NCBI RefSeq assembly: GCF_900113415.1
Contig: NZ_FOPH01000004.1
Coordinates: 1 to 64,000 of the forward strand
Direction: 5' to 3'
DNA length: 64,000 bases
Source of the DNA: Oribacterium sp. WCC10
Lineage (GTDB): Bacteria; Bacillota; Clostridia; Lachnospirales; Lachnospiraceae
Of this stretch, positions 1 through 8,672 are shown in pieces (the stretch's first letter is position 1; every line of letters begins with the position of its first letter). The translations under genes were made by a program, and so were the position numbers. A model generated the notes under the pieces. That model had not been told where the DNA came from. It saw only the letters and a list, made by a program, of their open reading frames with translations, and did no database searches.

Positions 1-236
1 AGCTGAAACATCTCCTTTATAATAAGAGCACCTATAATTACGTTAATCGGAGTGTTACGGCGTGAAGGCTGATCACTGTACAATACTCGGAAAGGCTCTT
101 CATCTATAGCTGGAAAAATATTTTCAGAAAAAAATTTAGCCCATGATTTTTCAAGCATTTTTACTTCTCTTTGGGTTAAATTAGAAGTAGAATCAAACAA
201 GCTGATTTGCTGAGATGAATTTGTTGCAAATGACAT
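1..236 (-). CDS. IS1182-like transposase, N-terminal part only
   Basis: The gene enters from the left edge and only its first 78 codons are in the window. The start is ATG at 236, preceded by GGAGG seven bases upstream on the minus strand. The residues run MSFATNSSQQISLFD, then a segment ending SDQPSRRNTPINV and IIGALIIKEMF. This is the N-terminal helical domain (DUF772 type) usual in IS1182/IS5-like transposases, which carry out cut-and-paste movement. Family assignment comes from recognising this segment; the catalytic DDE part lies outside the window. No terminal inverted repeat is obvious between 237 and 424, so the right end of the element is not fixed. Whether the element is intact cannot be judged here. 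Confidence 0.7.
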   Translation of the reverse strand, partial: MSFATNSSQQISLFDSTSNLTQREVKMLEKSWAKFFSENIFPAIDEEPFRVLYSDQPSRRNTPINVIIGALIIKEMFQ

Positions 237-353
237 AAACTATACCTCCAACAGATCCTATCTCTATTATACTATTTAGAAAAGGTAATGTATTAGGTTT
301 TTAAGGTTCTAGCGCCCCATTTGTCGGGCGACTCATATTATTACCTGAGCATT

Positions 354-397
354 AAAAGGAGCATCGCAATTGAAATAATCAATGCGATGCTCCTTTT
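354..397 (-). terminator. Intrinsic terminator after the yitT-like gene
   Basis: A 15-bp perfect stem (354-368 with 383-397) has a 14-nt loop and A/T tracts on both outer sides, so it can stop transcription in either direction. It lies 28 nt past the stop of the leftward gene at 425-1285 and also faces the transposase gene. Confidence 0.8.
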
Positions 398-424
398 ATC
401 TGTTTAGTCAATATTGTAAAATCT

Positions 425-1285
425 TTAATCCTTCGGTTTCATATAGAATCTTCCGGAAAGTTCTGTTGTTCTAATAGAATTGACAAAGGCACATGGATCT
501 ATCTCTTTTACTTTCAGCATGATCTTCTTGGCATCATCTGCACCGATAACAGAATATACCATATGATACTCTTTATGTTCATGAGACCCCTGCGCCATCA
601 TGATGGAAGCACCGTGGTGACTCACATCATATATCATCTCTGATATCTCCTGCGGTTTCACAGTGATGATAAACAGTGTCTGTCTCTGATATGCTCTGTA
701 AAGTGTATGCAACGTCTGTGTGGATACATACTGAAAAACTATAGAATAAAGAGCCTTGTCCCAACCGAAAAGTATGCCTGCAGCCACAAGGATTATAACA
801 TTAAAACCAAGGACAAGATTCCAGGTTTCAATGCCTCTCTTTTGGCTCAGATATATAGCAATAAAATCCGTTCCTCCGGAAGTGGCATCCACGCTTAAAC
901 AGAGACTTACGACAACTCCGTTTACGATTCCGCCAAAAATCGCTATCAAAAGCGTATCATAGGTTATCACATGTGAAGGAATCAGATCCGTGAAAAAACC
1001 TGTACACAGGATCATGATAAGCGAAAATAATGTGAACTTCTTTCCTATGAATCTGAACCCGATATAAACCGGTATGGCATTGAGCGCAAAGTTGATAACC
1101 GAATATGGCAATTCAGCAGGAAGATACATCTGGCTTATCCTCTGAATGAGTACCGTAAGTCCCGTTGCACCTCCCGGATATAATCCTCCGGTACGAACAA
1201 ATATCTTGATGTTGACTGCCATCAAAAGTGAGGCCAGCACAACAACTACCAGTCTTTTAATATCATTTTTCAAATCAAATTTCAT
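425..1285 (-). CDS. YitT family membrane protein (DUF161/DUF2179)
   Basis: A protein of about 286 residues with five to six hydrophobic helices in the first two thirds, then a soluble C-terminal domain of about 80 residues. Family landmarks seen are GGLYPGGATGLTVLIQR near the first helix pair and SGGTDFIAIYLSQKRG midway, and a DUF2179-type tail. The molecular role of YitT proteins is not established; transport has been suggested. An upstream in-frame ATG at 1303 has no ribosome site. A -10 like TATAAT lies at 1311-1316 on this strand, which would put the transcript start almost on that ATG. I therefore chose ATG 1285, preceded by a weak GGGA seven bases away. It is a single gene with a terminator at 354-397. 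Confidence 0.8.
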   Translation of the reverse strand: MKFDLKNDIKRLVVVVLASLLMAVNIKIFVRTGGLYPGGATGLTVLIQRISQMYLPAELPYSVINFALNAIPVYIGFRFIGKKFTLFSLIMILCTGFFTDLIPSHVITYDTLLIAIFGGIVNGVVVSLCLSVDATSGGTDFIAIYLSQKRGIETWNLVLGFNVIILVAAGILFGWDKALYSIVFQYVSTQTLHTLYRAYQRQTLFIITVKPQEISEMIYDVSHHGASIMMAQGSHEHKEYHMVYSVIGADDAKKIMLKVKEIDPCAFVNSIRTTELSGRFYMKPKD

Positions 1286-1310
1286 TTTTTTATCCCATAA
1301 CATAACTGTA

Positions 1311-1316
1311 ATTATA
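1311..1316 (-). promoter_or_regulatory. Candidate -10 box for the yitT-like gene
   Basis: TATAAT on the minus strand at 1311-1316, with a weak -35 (TTGTTT) 15 nt further upstream. It argues for translation starting at 1285 rather than 1303. Confidence 0.4.
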
Positions 1317-1435
1317 GTTAATTACCAAATCAAACAAGTATATATTTTGGTTATTTCTAATATATCCATTACTTATCCCCGAATACAATACTCTCCATTC
1401 TAATCAAAGTCCAGCTTATAAAAATTTTATTTTTG

Positions 1436-1463
1436 TTGACATATGGTATTTTTTTGTTATTCT
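1436..1463 (+). promoter_or_regulatory. Vegetative promoter for the polyamine leader
   Basis: TTGACA at 1436-1441 is followed after 16 nt by TATTCT at 1458-1463. The predicted transcript starts near 1470, runs through the structured leader and reaches the terminator at 1718-1751. Confidence 0.6.
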
Positions 1464-1469
1464 ATCTAC

Positions 1470-1751
1470 GACAGAAAAAATCAAAGAAAAATTCTGTTTC
1501 TTATAGGCCTGTTGCAGTGACTATACACTGTAAAAAGCTCATCGGACAGGGCCGGCCATTGCCGAAGTGGTATTACACCACATATTGATCGAGTTAAAAG
1601 CTCAATTTTATAAGTTGGTTACTTCATAACCGGTGTTAAAAGCACACTACTTGTGAAACGTTCAATAGGCAATCTGACAGAGACAGATTTTCGATGGATC
1701 AAATGGGATTTATACAAGGCAGTGCTGCGATACGCGGTACTGCCTTTTTTT
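1470..1751 (+). ncRNA. Unrecognised structured leader RNA ending in a terminator
   Basis: About 280 nt lie between a good promoter and a strong terminator, upstream of the polyamine operon. Visible folding includes CAGTG/CACTG near 1514, GGTATTACACC near 1570, GGTTA/TAACC near 1618-1632 and two look-alike hairpins, GAGTTAAAAGCTC and GTGTTAAAAGCAC, that share the loop context TTAAAAGC. It does not match the conserved cores I know for T-box, lysine, SAM, TPP, cobalamin, glycine, c-di-GMP, guanidine or M-box leaders. It could be a riboswitch or attenuator controlling the operon, or an independent small RNA. Confidence 0.45.
1718..1751 (+). terminator. Strong intrinsic terminator closing the leader
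   Basis: A 12-bp stem (1718-1729 with 1733-1744, two G-U pairs, loop ATA) is followed by seven T. It lies 130 nt before the speA start, so transcription of the operon needs read-through or a second promoter. Confidence 0.85.
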
Positions 1752-1795
1752 GTACATGATCCGGCATCAGGTGAATATTCAGCCTGACTTTCAAG

Positions 1796-1835
1796 TTCCG
1801 GTACGTATCCCTATGATACGACATTATATCCGGAA
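1796..1835 (+). promoter_or_regulatory. Stem-loop in the speA 5' region
   Basis: TTCCGG (1796-1801) pairs with CCGGAA (1830-1835), and inside it CGTATC (1804-1809) pairs with GATACG (1815-1820). It sits between the leader terminator and the speA ribosome site. No T tract follows, so it is not a terminator. Confidence 0.4.
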
Positions 1836-1880
1836 ACAATGCCGCCATTCATCGATGCCATATATTCAGGGAGGACAGTT

Positions 1881-3341
1881 ATGAATCTTGAACATCAAAA
1901 AAAAGCACCTATATATGATGCGCTGGAGCGTTTTCGAAAGCTCCACGTCGTACCCTTTGACGTTCCGGGTCATAAACGCGGAAGAGGTAACCCTGAGCTT
2001 GTCAGGTTTTTGGGACAGCAATGTGTAGGCATAGACGTTAACTCCATGAAACCTCTTGATAATCTGTGTCATCCTGTTTCCATCATAAAGGAAGCCGAAG
2101 AACTTGCAGCTGATGCCTTCGGAGCAGCACATTCCTTTCTGATGGTTGGAGGAACTACCTCTGCCGTTCAGGCCATGGTACTCAGTGCCTGCAAAGCCGG
2201 AGATAAAATCATCCTTCCGAGAAATGTACATAAAAGTGCCATCAATGCTTTAGTTTTGTGTGGCGCCACTCCTGTATATATCGATCCTAAAGTAGATACA
2301 GAACTGGGTATTCCTCTTGGAATGGAGGTTTCAGATGTTAAGAAAGCCATGGATGAAAATCCCGATGCAAAAGCTGTACTTATCAATAACCCCACATATT
2401 ACGGAATATGTTCAGATCTCCGCACCATAGTGAAAATGGCTCATAATCACGGAATGCTTGCTCTTGTGGATGAGGCACACGGTACTCATTTCTACTTCAG
2501 TGATAAGCTTCCCTGCTCTGCCATGGAAGCAGGTGCCGACATGTCAGCAGTATCCATGCACAAGTCCGGAGGAAGTCTGACCCAAAGTTCTCTTCTTTTG
2601 CTTGGGCCTGATATGAACCCGGGCTATGTAGGACAGATCATCAATCTGACCCAGACTACCAGCGGATCCTATCTCCTCATGTCAAGCCTTGATCTGTCGA
2701 GAAGAAACCTGGCACTGCGAGGCAAAGACTCTTTCGAGAAAGTTGCACACATGGCGCAATACGCCCGTGAGGAGATTAATGCCATAGGCGGCTACTACGC
2801 CTATGGTAAAGAACTCATAAACGGCGGCAGTGTATTTGATTTTGATGTAACGAAACTTGCAGTCCTTACTCACAAAATCGGTCTTGCAGGTATCGAGGTT
2901 TACGATCTTCTTCGTGATGAATATGACATCCAGATGGAATTCGGAGATATCAGCAACATACTTGCCTACATTTCCATAGGAGATTCCATACAGGATATTG
3001 AAAGACTTGTCGGTGCACTTTCGGATATATACCGTCTCTATGCCAAATCCGAGAAAAAGCTTTTCTCAGCCGAGTACATATCACCGAAGGTTGTCACAAC
3101 TCCGCAAAAAGCTTTTTATGCAGAAAAGGAATCTCTCCCTATCATGGAATGTGATGGCAGAGTCTGCGCCGAATCTGTGATGTGTTATCCACCGGGAATA
3201 CCGATTCTTGCACCGGGAGAAGTGATTACACGGGACATCATTGATTACATAAAATTTGCCCAGGAAAAGGGATGCTCCATGCAGGGGCCGGAAAGCGATG
3301 ATATCTCCCGTTTAAATGTACTTAAGGAAGGAACCTACTGA
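1881..3341 (+). CDS. speA: Arginine/lysine/ornithine decarboxylase, probably arginine decarboxylase
   Basis: A PLP-dependent fold-type-I decarboxylase of 486 residues. The early DVPGHKRG motif, the DEAHG motif near residue 197 and the PLP-lysine motif SMHKSGGSLTQSS (lysine near 228) are all present, followed by the usual C-terminal domain. The length fits the short Bacillus SpeA-like class. The start at 1881 follows GGGAGG by six bases; the upstream in-frame ATG at 1839 has no such site. Sequence alone does not decide between arginine, lysine and ornithine. Two genes for agmatine conversion to putrescine lie in the same operon, which points to arginine decarboxylation to agmatine. It is the first gene of the operon. 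Confidence 0.9.
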   Translation: MNLEHQKKAPIYDALERFRKLHVVPFDVPGHKRGRGNPELVRFLGQQCVGIDVNSMKPLDNLCHPVSIIKEAEELAADAFGAAHSFLMVGGTTSAVQAMVLSACKAGDKIILPRNVHKSAINALVLCGATPVYIDPKVDTELGIPLGMEVSDVKKAMDENPDAKAVLINNPTYYGICSDLRTIVKMAHNHGMLALVDEAHGTHFYFSDKLPCSAMEAGADMSAVSMHKSGGSLTQSSLLLLGPDMNPGYVGQIINLTQTTSGSYLLMSSLDLSRRNLALRGKDSFEKVAHMAQYAREEINAIGGYYAYGKELINGGSVFDFDVTKLAVLTHKIGLAGIEVYDLLRDEYDIQMEFGDISNILAYISIGDSIQDIERLVGALSDIYRLYAKSEKKLFSAEYISPKVVTTPQKAFYAEKESLPIMECDGRVCAESVMCYPPGIPILAPGEVITRDIIDYIKFAQEKGCSMQGPESDDISRLNVLKEGTY

Positions 3342-3342
3342 A

Positions 3343-4203
3343 ATGGAATTCTGGTTTGAAGATTTACACACTGATAATGTAAAAATGTCCATTCGTGTGG
3401 ACAAACAGTTATTTTCCGGAGAGAGTGAATATCAGCGTATAGATGTTTTTCATTCTCCGGAATTCGGACGTTTTCTCTGCTCCAACGGCAGTGTGATTTT
3501 TTCGGAAGCGGACGAATTTGTTTATGATGAAATGATAGTTCACGTTCCCATGGCGGTTCACCCGAATGTACGAAAGGTTCTTGTCATCGGTGGCGGAGAT
3601 GGCGGTGTTGCAAGAGAGCTCTGCTACTACACGGAGATTGAAGAAATAGATGTAGTCGAAGAGGATCAGCTCTTTATCGATGTATGTAAGGAGTGGTTTC
3701 CCGATAATGCCTGCGGCCTTGATGATCCTAGAGTAAAAATATATAACGAAAACGGTCTCAGGTTCCTTAGATCAAGGCAGGATCAATATGACCTGATCAT
3801 CAATGACTGTACTGATCCTTTGGGGCACACAGCCGGTATGTTCACAAAAGAATTTTACGGAAACTGTTTCCGTGCACTTCACGACGACGGCATCATGGTT
3901 TACCAGCATGGAAGCCCATTCTACGACGGTGATGAAGAATCCTGCAGAGCTATGCACCGCAAAGCTTATCGTAGCTTTCCTATAAACAAGGTTTATCAGG
4001 CACATATACCTACCTGCCCTGCAGGATACTGGCTTTTTGGTTTTGCCAGCAAAAAATACCATCCACTTAGAAATTTCGATCACCGGAGATGGAATGAACG
4101 AAATATAAAAACCTGGTATTACACCACAAATTTACATGGCGGTTCATTTGTACTGCCGCGATATGTAGAAGATCTTTTAATAGAGGAGGAAAATAAATTA
4201 TGA
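3343..4203 (+). CDS. speE: Spermidine synthase-like aminopropyltransferase
   Basis: A 286-residue polyamine aminopropyltransferase. The SAM-like nucleotide site VLVIGGGDGGVARE, the acidic VVEEDQLF segment and the catalytic-loop region INDCTDP are present. The start follows AAGGAAGG just one base after the speA stop; the end overlaps the next gene by 4 nt. Some conserved positions differ: the usual YHEM is YDEM, and the usual DPxGPA loop reads DPLGHTAG. The enzyme normally needs decarboxylated S-adenosylmethionine from SpeD, and no speD is in the window. Its substrate is therefore uncertain, although the fold assignment is firm. Confidence 0.85.
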   Translation: MEFWFEDLHTDNVKMSIRVDKQLFSGESEYQRIDVFHSPEFGRFLCSNGSVIFSEADEFVYDEMIVHVPMAVHPNVRKVLVIGGGDGGVARELCYYTEIEEIDVVEEDQLFIDVCKEWFPDNACGLDDPRVKIYNENGLRFLRSRQDQYDLIINDCTDPLGHTAGMFTKEFYGNCFRALHDDGIMVYQHGSPFYDGDEESCRAMHRKAYRSFPINKVYQAHIPTCPAGYWLFGFASKKYHPLRNFDHRRWNERNIKTWYYTTNLHGGSFVLPRYVEDLLIEEENKL

Positions 4204-5459
4204 GTAGAATTCTAGTTATCGGCTGCGGAGGAGTTGCACAGGTTGCCATCCAGAAATGCTGCCAGAACAGCGAGGTATTCACAGAGCTTTGCATAGCAAG
4301 CAGAACAAAGTCAAAGTGTGATGAACTTAAGGAGAAGCTTTCCGGAAAAACCAAAACCATCGTTACAACCGCACAGGTTGATGCGGACAAAACCGATGAG
4401 GTCATTAAGCTTATTGAGTCCTATAAACCTGACCTTGTACTGAATGTCGCTCTTCCTTATCAGGATCTGACCATCATGGATGCATGTCTTGCTACAGGTG
4501 TTCACTACATAGATACCGCAAACTATGAGCCTGAGGATACTGATGATCCTGAATGGCGAAACATTTATGAAAAAAGATGTAAGGATCTTGGTTTCTCAGC
4601 ATATTTTGACTACTCATGGCAATGGGCATACGATCAGAAGTTCAAAGATGCAGGTCTCACAGCACTCCTCGGAACAGGATTTGATCCCGGTGTAACAAGC
4701 GTATTTACAGCATATGCACTCAAGCATTATTTTGATGAGATACACACTATCGACATCCTTGACTGTAATGGCGGAGATCATGGCTATCCTTTCGCCACCA
4801 ACTTTAATCCTGAAGTAAACCTTCGTGAAGTAAGTGCTCCGGGAAGTTACTGGGAGAACGGTCATTGGGTTGAAGTACCTGCCATGTCCATAAAGCGAGA
4901 GTATGATTTCCCTATGGTTGGCGAAAAAGATATGTATCTTCTCCACCATGAAGAGATTGAAGCACTTGCCAAAAATATCCCTGGAGTAAAGAGAATCCGT
5001 TTCTTCATGACCTTTGGCCAGAGCTATCTCACTCATATGAAGTGTCTTGAAAATGTAGGAATGCTGTCAACTACGCCTATCGATTTTAATGGTCAGCGCA
5101 TCGTTCCTATACAGTTCCTGAAGGCGCTTCTTCCTGATCCTGCATCACTTGGTCCAAGAACTGTCGGAAAAACCAATATCGGATGCATCTTTACAGGAAT
5201 CAAGGACGGAAGGGAAAAGACCATCTATATCTACAATGTCTGCGACCACCAGGAGTGTTATAAGGAACTTGGAAGTCAGGCTATCAGCTACACCACAGGT
5301 GTTCCTGCCATGATCGGTTCAGCTCTTGTTGCAAGCGGTGTCTGGAATAAGCGTGGAGCTCTGACAACTGATGAATTTGATCCGGATCCATATATGGAAA
5401 TGCTCACAAAGTTCGGTCTTCCATGGGTAGTCGACGAAAACCCTGCAACTGTTGAATAA
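4200..5459 (+). CDS. Carboxy(nor)spermidine dehydrogenase (saccharopine dehydrogenase family)
   Basis: A 419-residue NAD(P)-dependent enzyme of the LYS9/saccharopine dehydrogenase family. The Rossmann glycine motif VIGCGGVAQVA lies at residues 6-16, and the segment LGTGFDPGVTSVF is characteristic of the carboxynorspermidine dehydrogenase branch. The known reaction joins putrescine (or diaminopropane) to aspartate semialdehyde, giving carboxyspermidine (or carboxynorspermidine). The ATG overlaps the speE stop (ATGA at 4200-4203), so translation is coupled. The next gene is the matching decarboxylase, and the operon makes putrescine, so carboxyspermidine is the likely product. Confidence 0.9.
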   Translation: MSRILVIGCGGVAQVAIQKCCQNSEVFTELCIASRTKSKCDELKEKLSGKTKTIVTTAQVDADKTDEVIKLIESYKPDLVLNVALPYQDLTIMDACLATGVHYIDTANYEPEDTDDPEWRNIYEKRCKDLGFSAYFDYSWQWAYDQKFKDAGLTALLGTGFDPGVTSVFTAYALKHYFDEIHTIDILDCNGGDHGYPFATNFNPEVNLREVSAPGSYWENGHWVEVPAMSIKREYDFPMVGEKDMYLLHHEEIEALAKNIPGVKRIRFFMTFGQSYLTHMKCLENVGMLSTTPIDFNGQRIVPIQFLKALLPDPASLGPRTVGKTNIGCIFTGIKDGREKTIYIYNVCDHQECYKELGSQAISYTTGVPAMIGSALVASGVWNKRGALTTDEFDPDPYMEMLTKFGLPWVVDENPATVE

Positions 5460-5469
5460 GGAAAAAATA

Positions 5470-6597
5470 TTGAAAGCAATTGAACTCAAAACACCGGTTT
5501 ATCTGGTGGACGAAAAAAAGATAGAGGAAAACCTGAAAACACTTCATGATATTGAGGATACTACAGGCTGTCACATACTTCTTGCCCAAAAGGCATTTTC
5601 CATGTACAGGCTCTATCCTCTCATATCTTCATATATCTCAGGAGCTACAGCCAGCGGTCTTTTTGAGGCCCGTCTTGCACATGAAGAGATGCAGGGAGAA
5701 AATCACGTATTTTCCCCTGCCTTTACTGAAGACGAAATGAAAGAACTGGTGAATATCTGTGATCATATAAGCTTCAACTCCTTGAGACAGCTGGAGCTTC
5801 ACAGAAACATCTGGGAAAGTTCAGGCGTAAGTGTCGGCATACGAATCAATCCTGAATTTTCCACCCAGGACGGACACGAAATATATGATCCTTGCGCACC
5901 CGGATCAAGACTTGGTGTCCGAAAAGCAGACATGCCCGAACATCTTCCTTCAGGTGTGGAAGGTATTCATTTCCACACACTTTGCGAACAGGGTGCCGAG
6001 CCGCTTTCTGAAACAGTTGCATCTGTCGAAAGGAATTTCGGCACATATCTTCATGAAGCCGGGTGGATAAATCTGGGAGGCGGTCATCACATCACAAAAC
6101 CGGGATACAATATATCTCTACTCAAGGATATTATACGCCATTTAAAGGAAACCTATGATCTTAAGGTTTATCTTGAGCCGGGCGAAGCTATAGCCCTCGA
6201 TGCAGGATATATGTACACAAAAGTGCTTGATATAGTTGATAACACTCTTCCCGTTCTGATACTGGATGCCTCAGCTGCATGCCATATGCCTGACGTTCTG
6301 GAGATGCCTTACAGACCTCCTCTTCGAGGGGCCGGGCTTCCGGGCGAAAAGTCAGTGACATGCCGACTTGCATCAAGAACCTGTCTTGCCGGGGATGTTA
6401 TAGGCGATTACAGCTTTGACATCATGCCTGAAATCGGCGATACATTGATATTTGAGGATATGGCCATCTATTCCATGGTCAAGAACAACACTTTCAATGG
6501 CATGCCTCTTCCTGACATTGCACTGCTACACCCCACCGGAGAATGTGAAATTGTCAAAAGCTTCGGGTATCATGATTTCAAAACACGTTTATCTTAG
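5470..6597 (+). CDS. nspC: Carboxy(nor)spermidine decarboxylase
   Basis: A PLP-dependent, alanine-racemase-fold decarboxylase of about 375 residues that converts carboxyspermidine to spermidine. Seen are the lysine motif AQKAFSMY (lysine near 41), the HTLCEQ segment, the INLGGGHHIT phosphate-binding loop and LEPGEAIALDAGY. No ATG is available near the start. TTG at 5470 follows AAGGA by seven bases and is my choice. TTG at 5452, inside the previous gene, is in frame but has no ribosome site. It is downstream of and coupled to the dehydrogenase, as in other carboxyspermidine operons. Confidence 0.9.
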   Translation: MKAIELKTPVYLVDEKKIEENLKTLHDIEDTTGCHILLAQKAFSMYRLYPLISSYISGATASGLFEARLAHEEMQGENHVFSPAFTEDEMKELVNICDHISFNSLRQLELHRNIWESSGVSVGIRINPEFSTQDGHEIYDPCAPGSRLGVRKADMPEHLPSGVEGIHFHTLCEQGAEPLSETVASVERNFGTYLHEAGWINLGGGHHITKPGYNISLLKDIIRHLKETYDLKVYLEPGEAIALDAGYMYTKVLDIVDNTLPVLILDASAACHMPDVLEMPYRPPLRGAGLPGEKSVTCRLASRTCLAGDVIGDYSFDIMPEIGDTLIFEDMAIYSMVKNNTFNGMPLPDIALLHPTGECEIVKSFGYHDFKTRLS

Positions 6598-6609
6598 GAT
6601 GGTGATTTA

Positions 6610-7713
6610 ATGCTAATAAAAGATCACATTCCGTCTGAGGACGGATTTTATATGCCTGCAGAGTACGTTCCACACGAGGGAACTCTTCTTGTCTGGCCTA
6701 CACGCCCGGGAAGTTGGGGGATAAATACAGATAAAGCACAGGACTCCTTTATTTCTATTGCCAAAGCCCTTTCACCGCATGAAAAAGTGTTTTTCCTTTG
6801 CGACAAAGCCCATCTGTCCGATGCAAGGAATAAACTTAAAGGTATAGCAGAAGTTCTGGAAATTCCCACAGACGATGCATGGGCCAGAGATATCGGTCCT
6901 ACCTTTGTAACAAACGGTAACGAAATACGCGGAATTAACTGGCGCTTCAATGCCTGGGGAGGTAATGTTGACGGTCTGTATGCCGAGTGGGATCATGATG
7001 ATGCTGCAGCTGAAGCATTTTGCGATGCCATAGGAAGAGATATTTATGATTTCGGTGATTTCGTCCTTGAAGGAGGTTCCATTCATACAGATGGTGAAGG
7101 TACACTGCTGGTTACCGAATCATGCCTCTTAAGCCGTGGGCGCAACCCTTCTCTCACAAAACATGAGATAGAAAAACGTCTAATGGAAGCTTTATCTGTA
7201 AAAAAGATACTTTGGCTGCCACATGGTATTTATAATGATGAAACAAATGAACATGTAGACAATGTCTGTGCTTTCATAAGACCTGCCGAAGTTGTACTTG
7301 CCTGGACTGATGATATAAACGATCCTCAATACGAAATGTCGGAAAAGGATCTTAAATATCTGTCTCGTGTCACAGATGCCAAAGGACGAAAAATCAGGAT
7401 ACATAAACTTCCGATTCCTGATCACCCTGTCCTTGTCACAGATGAGGATCTTTTGAACTATGAATTTGAAGAAGGTGAAGATTATCGCGAATCCGGTGAA
7501 CGGCTTGCCGCAAGCTATGTGAATTTCTATTTCGGTAACGGTACCGTTCTTGTACCTCAATTTGGTGGTGATAATGAATCAAGTGACAGACGCGCCCTTG
7601 AAATTCTACGTGAGCTTTGTCCGGACAGAAAGGTTATCGGTATCGATTCTCTCCCTGTTCTGAAGGGTGGCGGAAATATACATTGTATAACTCAGCAGAT
7701 ACCAAAACCCTGA
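6610..7713 (+). CDS. aguA: Agmatine deiminase
   Basis: A 367-residue member of the peptidyl-arginine-deiminase-like family that converts agmatine to N-carbamoylputrescine and ammonia. The N-terminal MPAEYVPHEGTLLVWP motif, the DDAWARDIGPTF segment, EGGSIHTDGEG and the C-terminal catalytic GGGNIHCITQQ (cysteine 359) all match the family, and the length is standard. It starts 12 bases after nspC. Together with the following gene it supplies putrescine from the agmatine made by SpeA. Confidence 0.95.
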   Translation: MLIKDHIPSEDGFYMPAEYVPHEGTLLVWPTRPGSWGINTDKAQDSFISIAKALSPHEKVFFLCDKAHLSDARNKLKGIAEVLEIPTDDAWARDIGPTFVTNGNEIRGINWRFNAWGGNVDGLYAEWDHDDAAAEAFCDAIGRDIYDFGDFVLEGGSIHTDGEGTLLVTESCLLSRGRNPSLTKHEIEKRLMEALSVKKILWLPHGIYNDETNEHVDNVCAFIRPAEVVLAWTDDINDPQYEMSEKDLKYLSRVTDAKGRKIRIHKLPIPDHPVLVTDEDLLNYEFEEGEDYRESGERLAASYVNFYFGNGTVLVPQFGGDNESSDRRALEILRELCPDRKVIGIDSLPVLKGGGNIHCITQQIPKP

Positions 7714-7750
7714 ATTAATACCAAGGTAATATGTCGAAAGGAAATAAGAA

Positions 7751-8626
7751 ATGAGTTTTGTAAAAGTTGCGGCCATTCAGATGAGCTGCACAGAACATCC
7801 GGAAGAAAATATAAAACACGCCGATGAACTTGTTCGTAAGGCATCCGATTTAAGAGCAAAAATCATACTTCTGCCTGAACTTTTTGAACGACCTTACTTC
7901 TGTCAGGAAAGAAGATACCGCTACTATGACTATGCAATGACCGTTGATGACAATCCGGCTGTTATACATTTCAAGAAGCTTGCAGCTGAACTTGGTATAG
8001 TTTTACCAATAAGTTTCTATGAAAAGGATGGCACCAGACTTTTCAACAGTATAGCTATGATTGATGCTGACGGTTCTGTCATGGGGATATACAGAAAGAC
8101 ACATATCCCTGATGATCATTACTATCAGGAGAAGTTTTATTTCACTCCCGGAAACACCGGCTTCAAAGTATGGAATACCAGATTCGGCAACATAGGCGTA
8201 GGGATATGCTGGGATCAGTGGTTCCCGGAAACCGCCCGTTGTATGGCTCTTCAGGGGGCTGATATCCTGCTATATCCCACCGCAATAGGTAGTGAACCTA
8301 TACTTGATGTTGACAGTTCCGGACACTGGCAGCGTGTCATGCAAGGGCACTCAGCCTCAAATATCGTTCCGGTTGTCGCTGCCAATCGCTACGGTACAGA
8401 AACCGTTTTACCATGTGATGAAAACGGCGGACAGTCTTCAAGCCTTACATTCTATGGAAGAAGTTTCATTACTGACGCAACAGGAGAGATTCTGACAGAA
8501 GCCGGGCGGACTGAAGATACTGTTCTTACAGCTGAATTTGATTTTGAGAAGATTCAAAAGGATCGCCTGTCATGGGGACTGTTCCGTGACAGAAGACCTG
8601 AGTGTTATGGAGAAATAACAGGATAA
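7751..8626 (+). CDS. aguB: N-carbamoylputrescine amidase
   Basis: A 291-residue nitrilase-superfamily amidase that hydrolyses N-carbamoylputrescine to putrescine, CO2 and ammonia. The catalytic triad is visible: Glu43 in LPELFERPYF, Lys116 in YRKTHIPDD and Cys153 in GVGICWDQWFPE. The ribosome site GAAAGGA lies before the ATG. It is the last gene of the operon and is followed at once by a shared terminator at 8634-8669. Confidence 0.95.
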   Translation: MSFVKVAAIQMSCTEHPEENIKHADELVRKASDLRAKIILLPELFERPYFCQERRYRYYDYAMTVDDNPAVIHFKKLAAELGIVLPISFYEKDGTRLFNSIAMIDADGSVMGIYRKTHIPDDHYYQEKFYFTPGNTGFKVWNTRFGNIGVGICWDQWFPETARCMALQGADILLYPTAIGSEPILDVDSSGHWQRVMQGHSASNIVPVVAANRYGTETVLPCDENGGQSSSLTFYGRSFITDATGEILTEAGRTEDTVLTAEFDFEKIQKDRLSWGLFRDRRPECYGEITG

Positions 8627-8633
8627 ACAGAAT

Positions 8634-8669
8634 GAGCGCATTCCTTTAATCAACTAAAGGAATGCGCTC
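8634..8669. terminator. Bidirectional terminator between aguB and the cyclase gene
   Basis: A perfect 15-bp stem (8634-8648 with 8655-8669) with a 6-nt loop sits between two convergent genes. The tracts beside it are only moderately T- or A-rich. Confidence 0.75.
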
Positions 8670-8672
8670 TCT

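Noticed and set aside
1470-1751. T-box or lysine riboswitch before speA
   Set aside because: No TGGNACCGCG T-box sequence and no AGAGGTGC/AGTA lysine core; only the overall leader-plus-terminator layout is similar.
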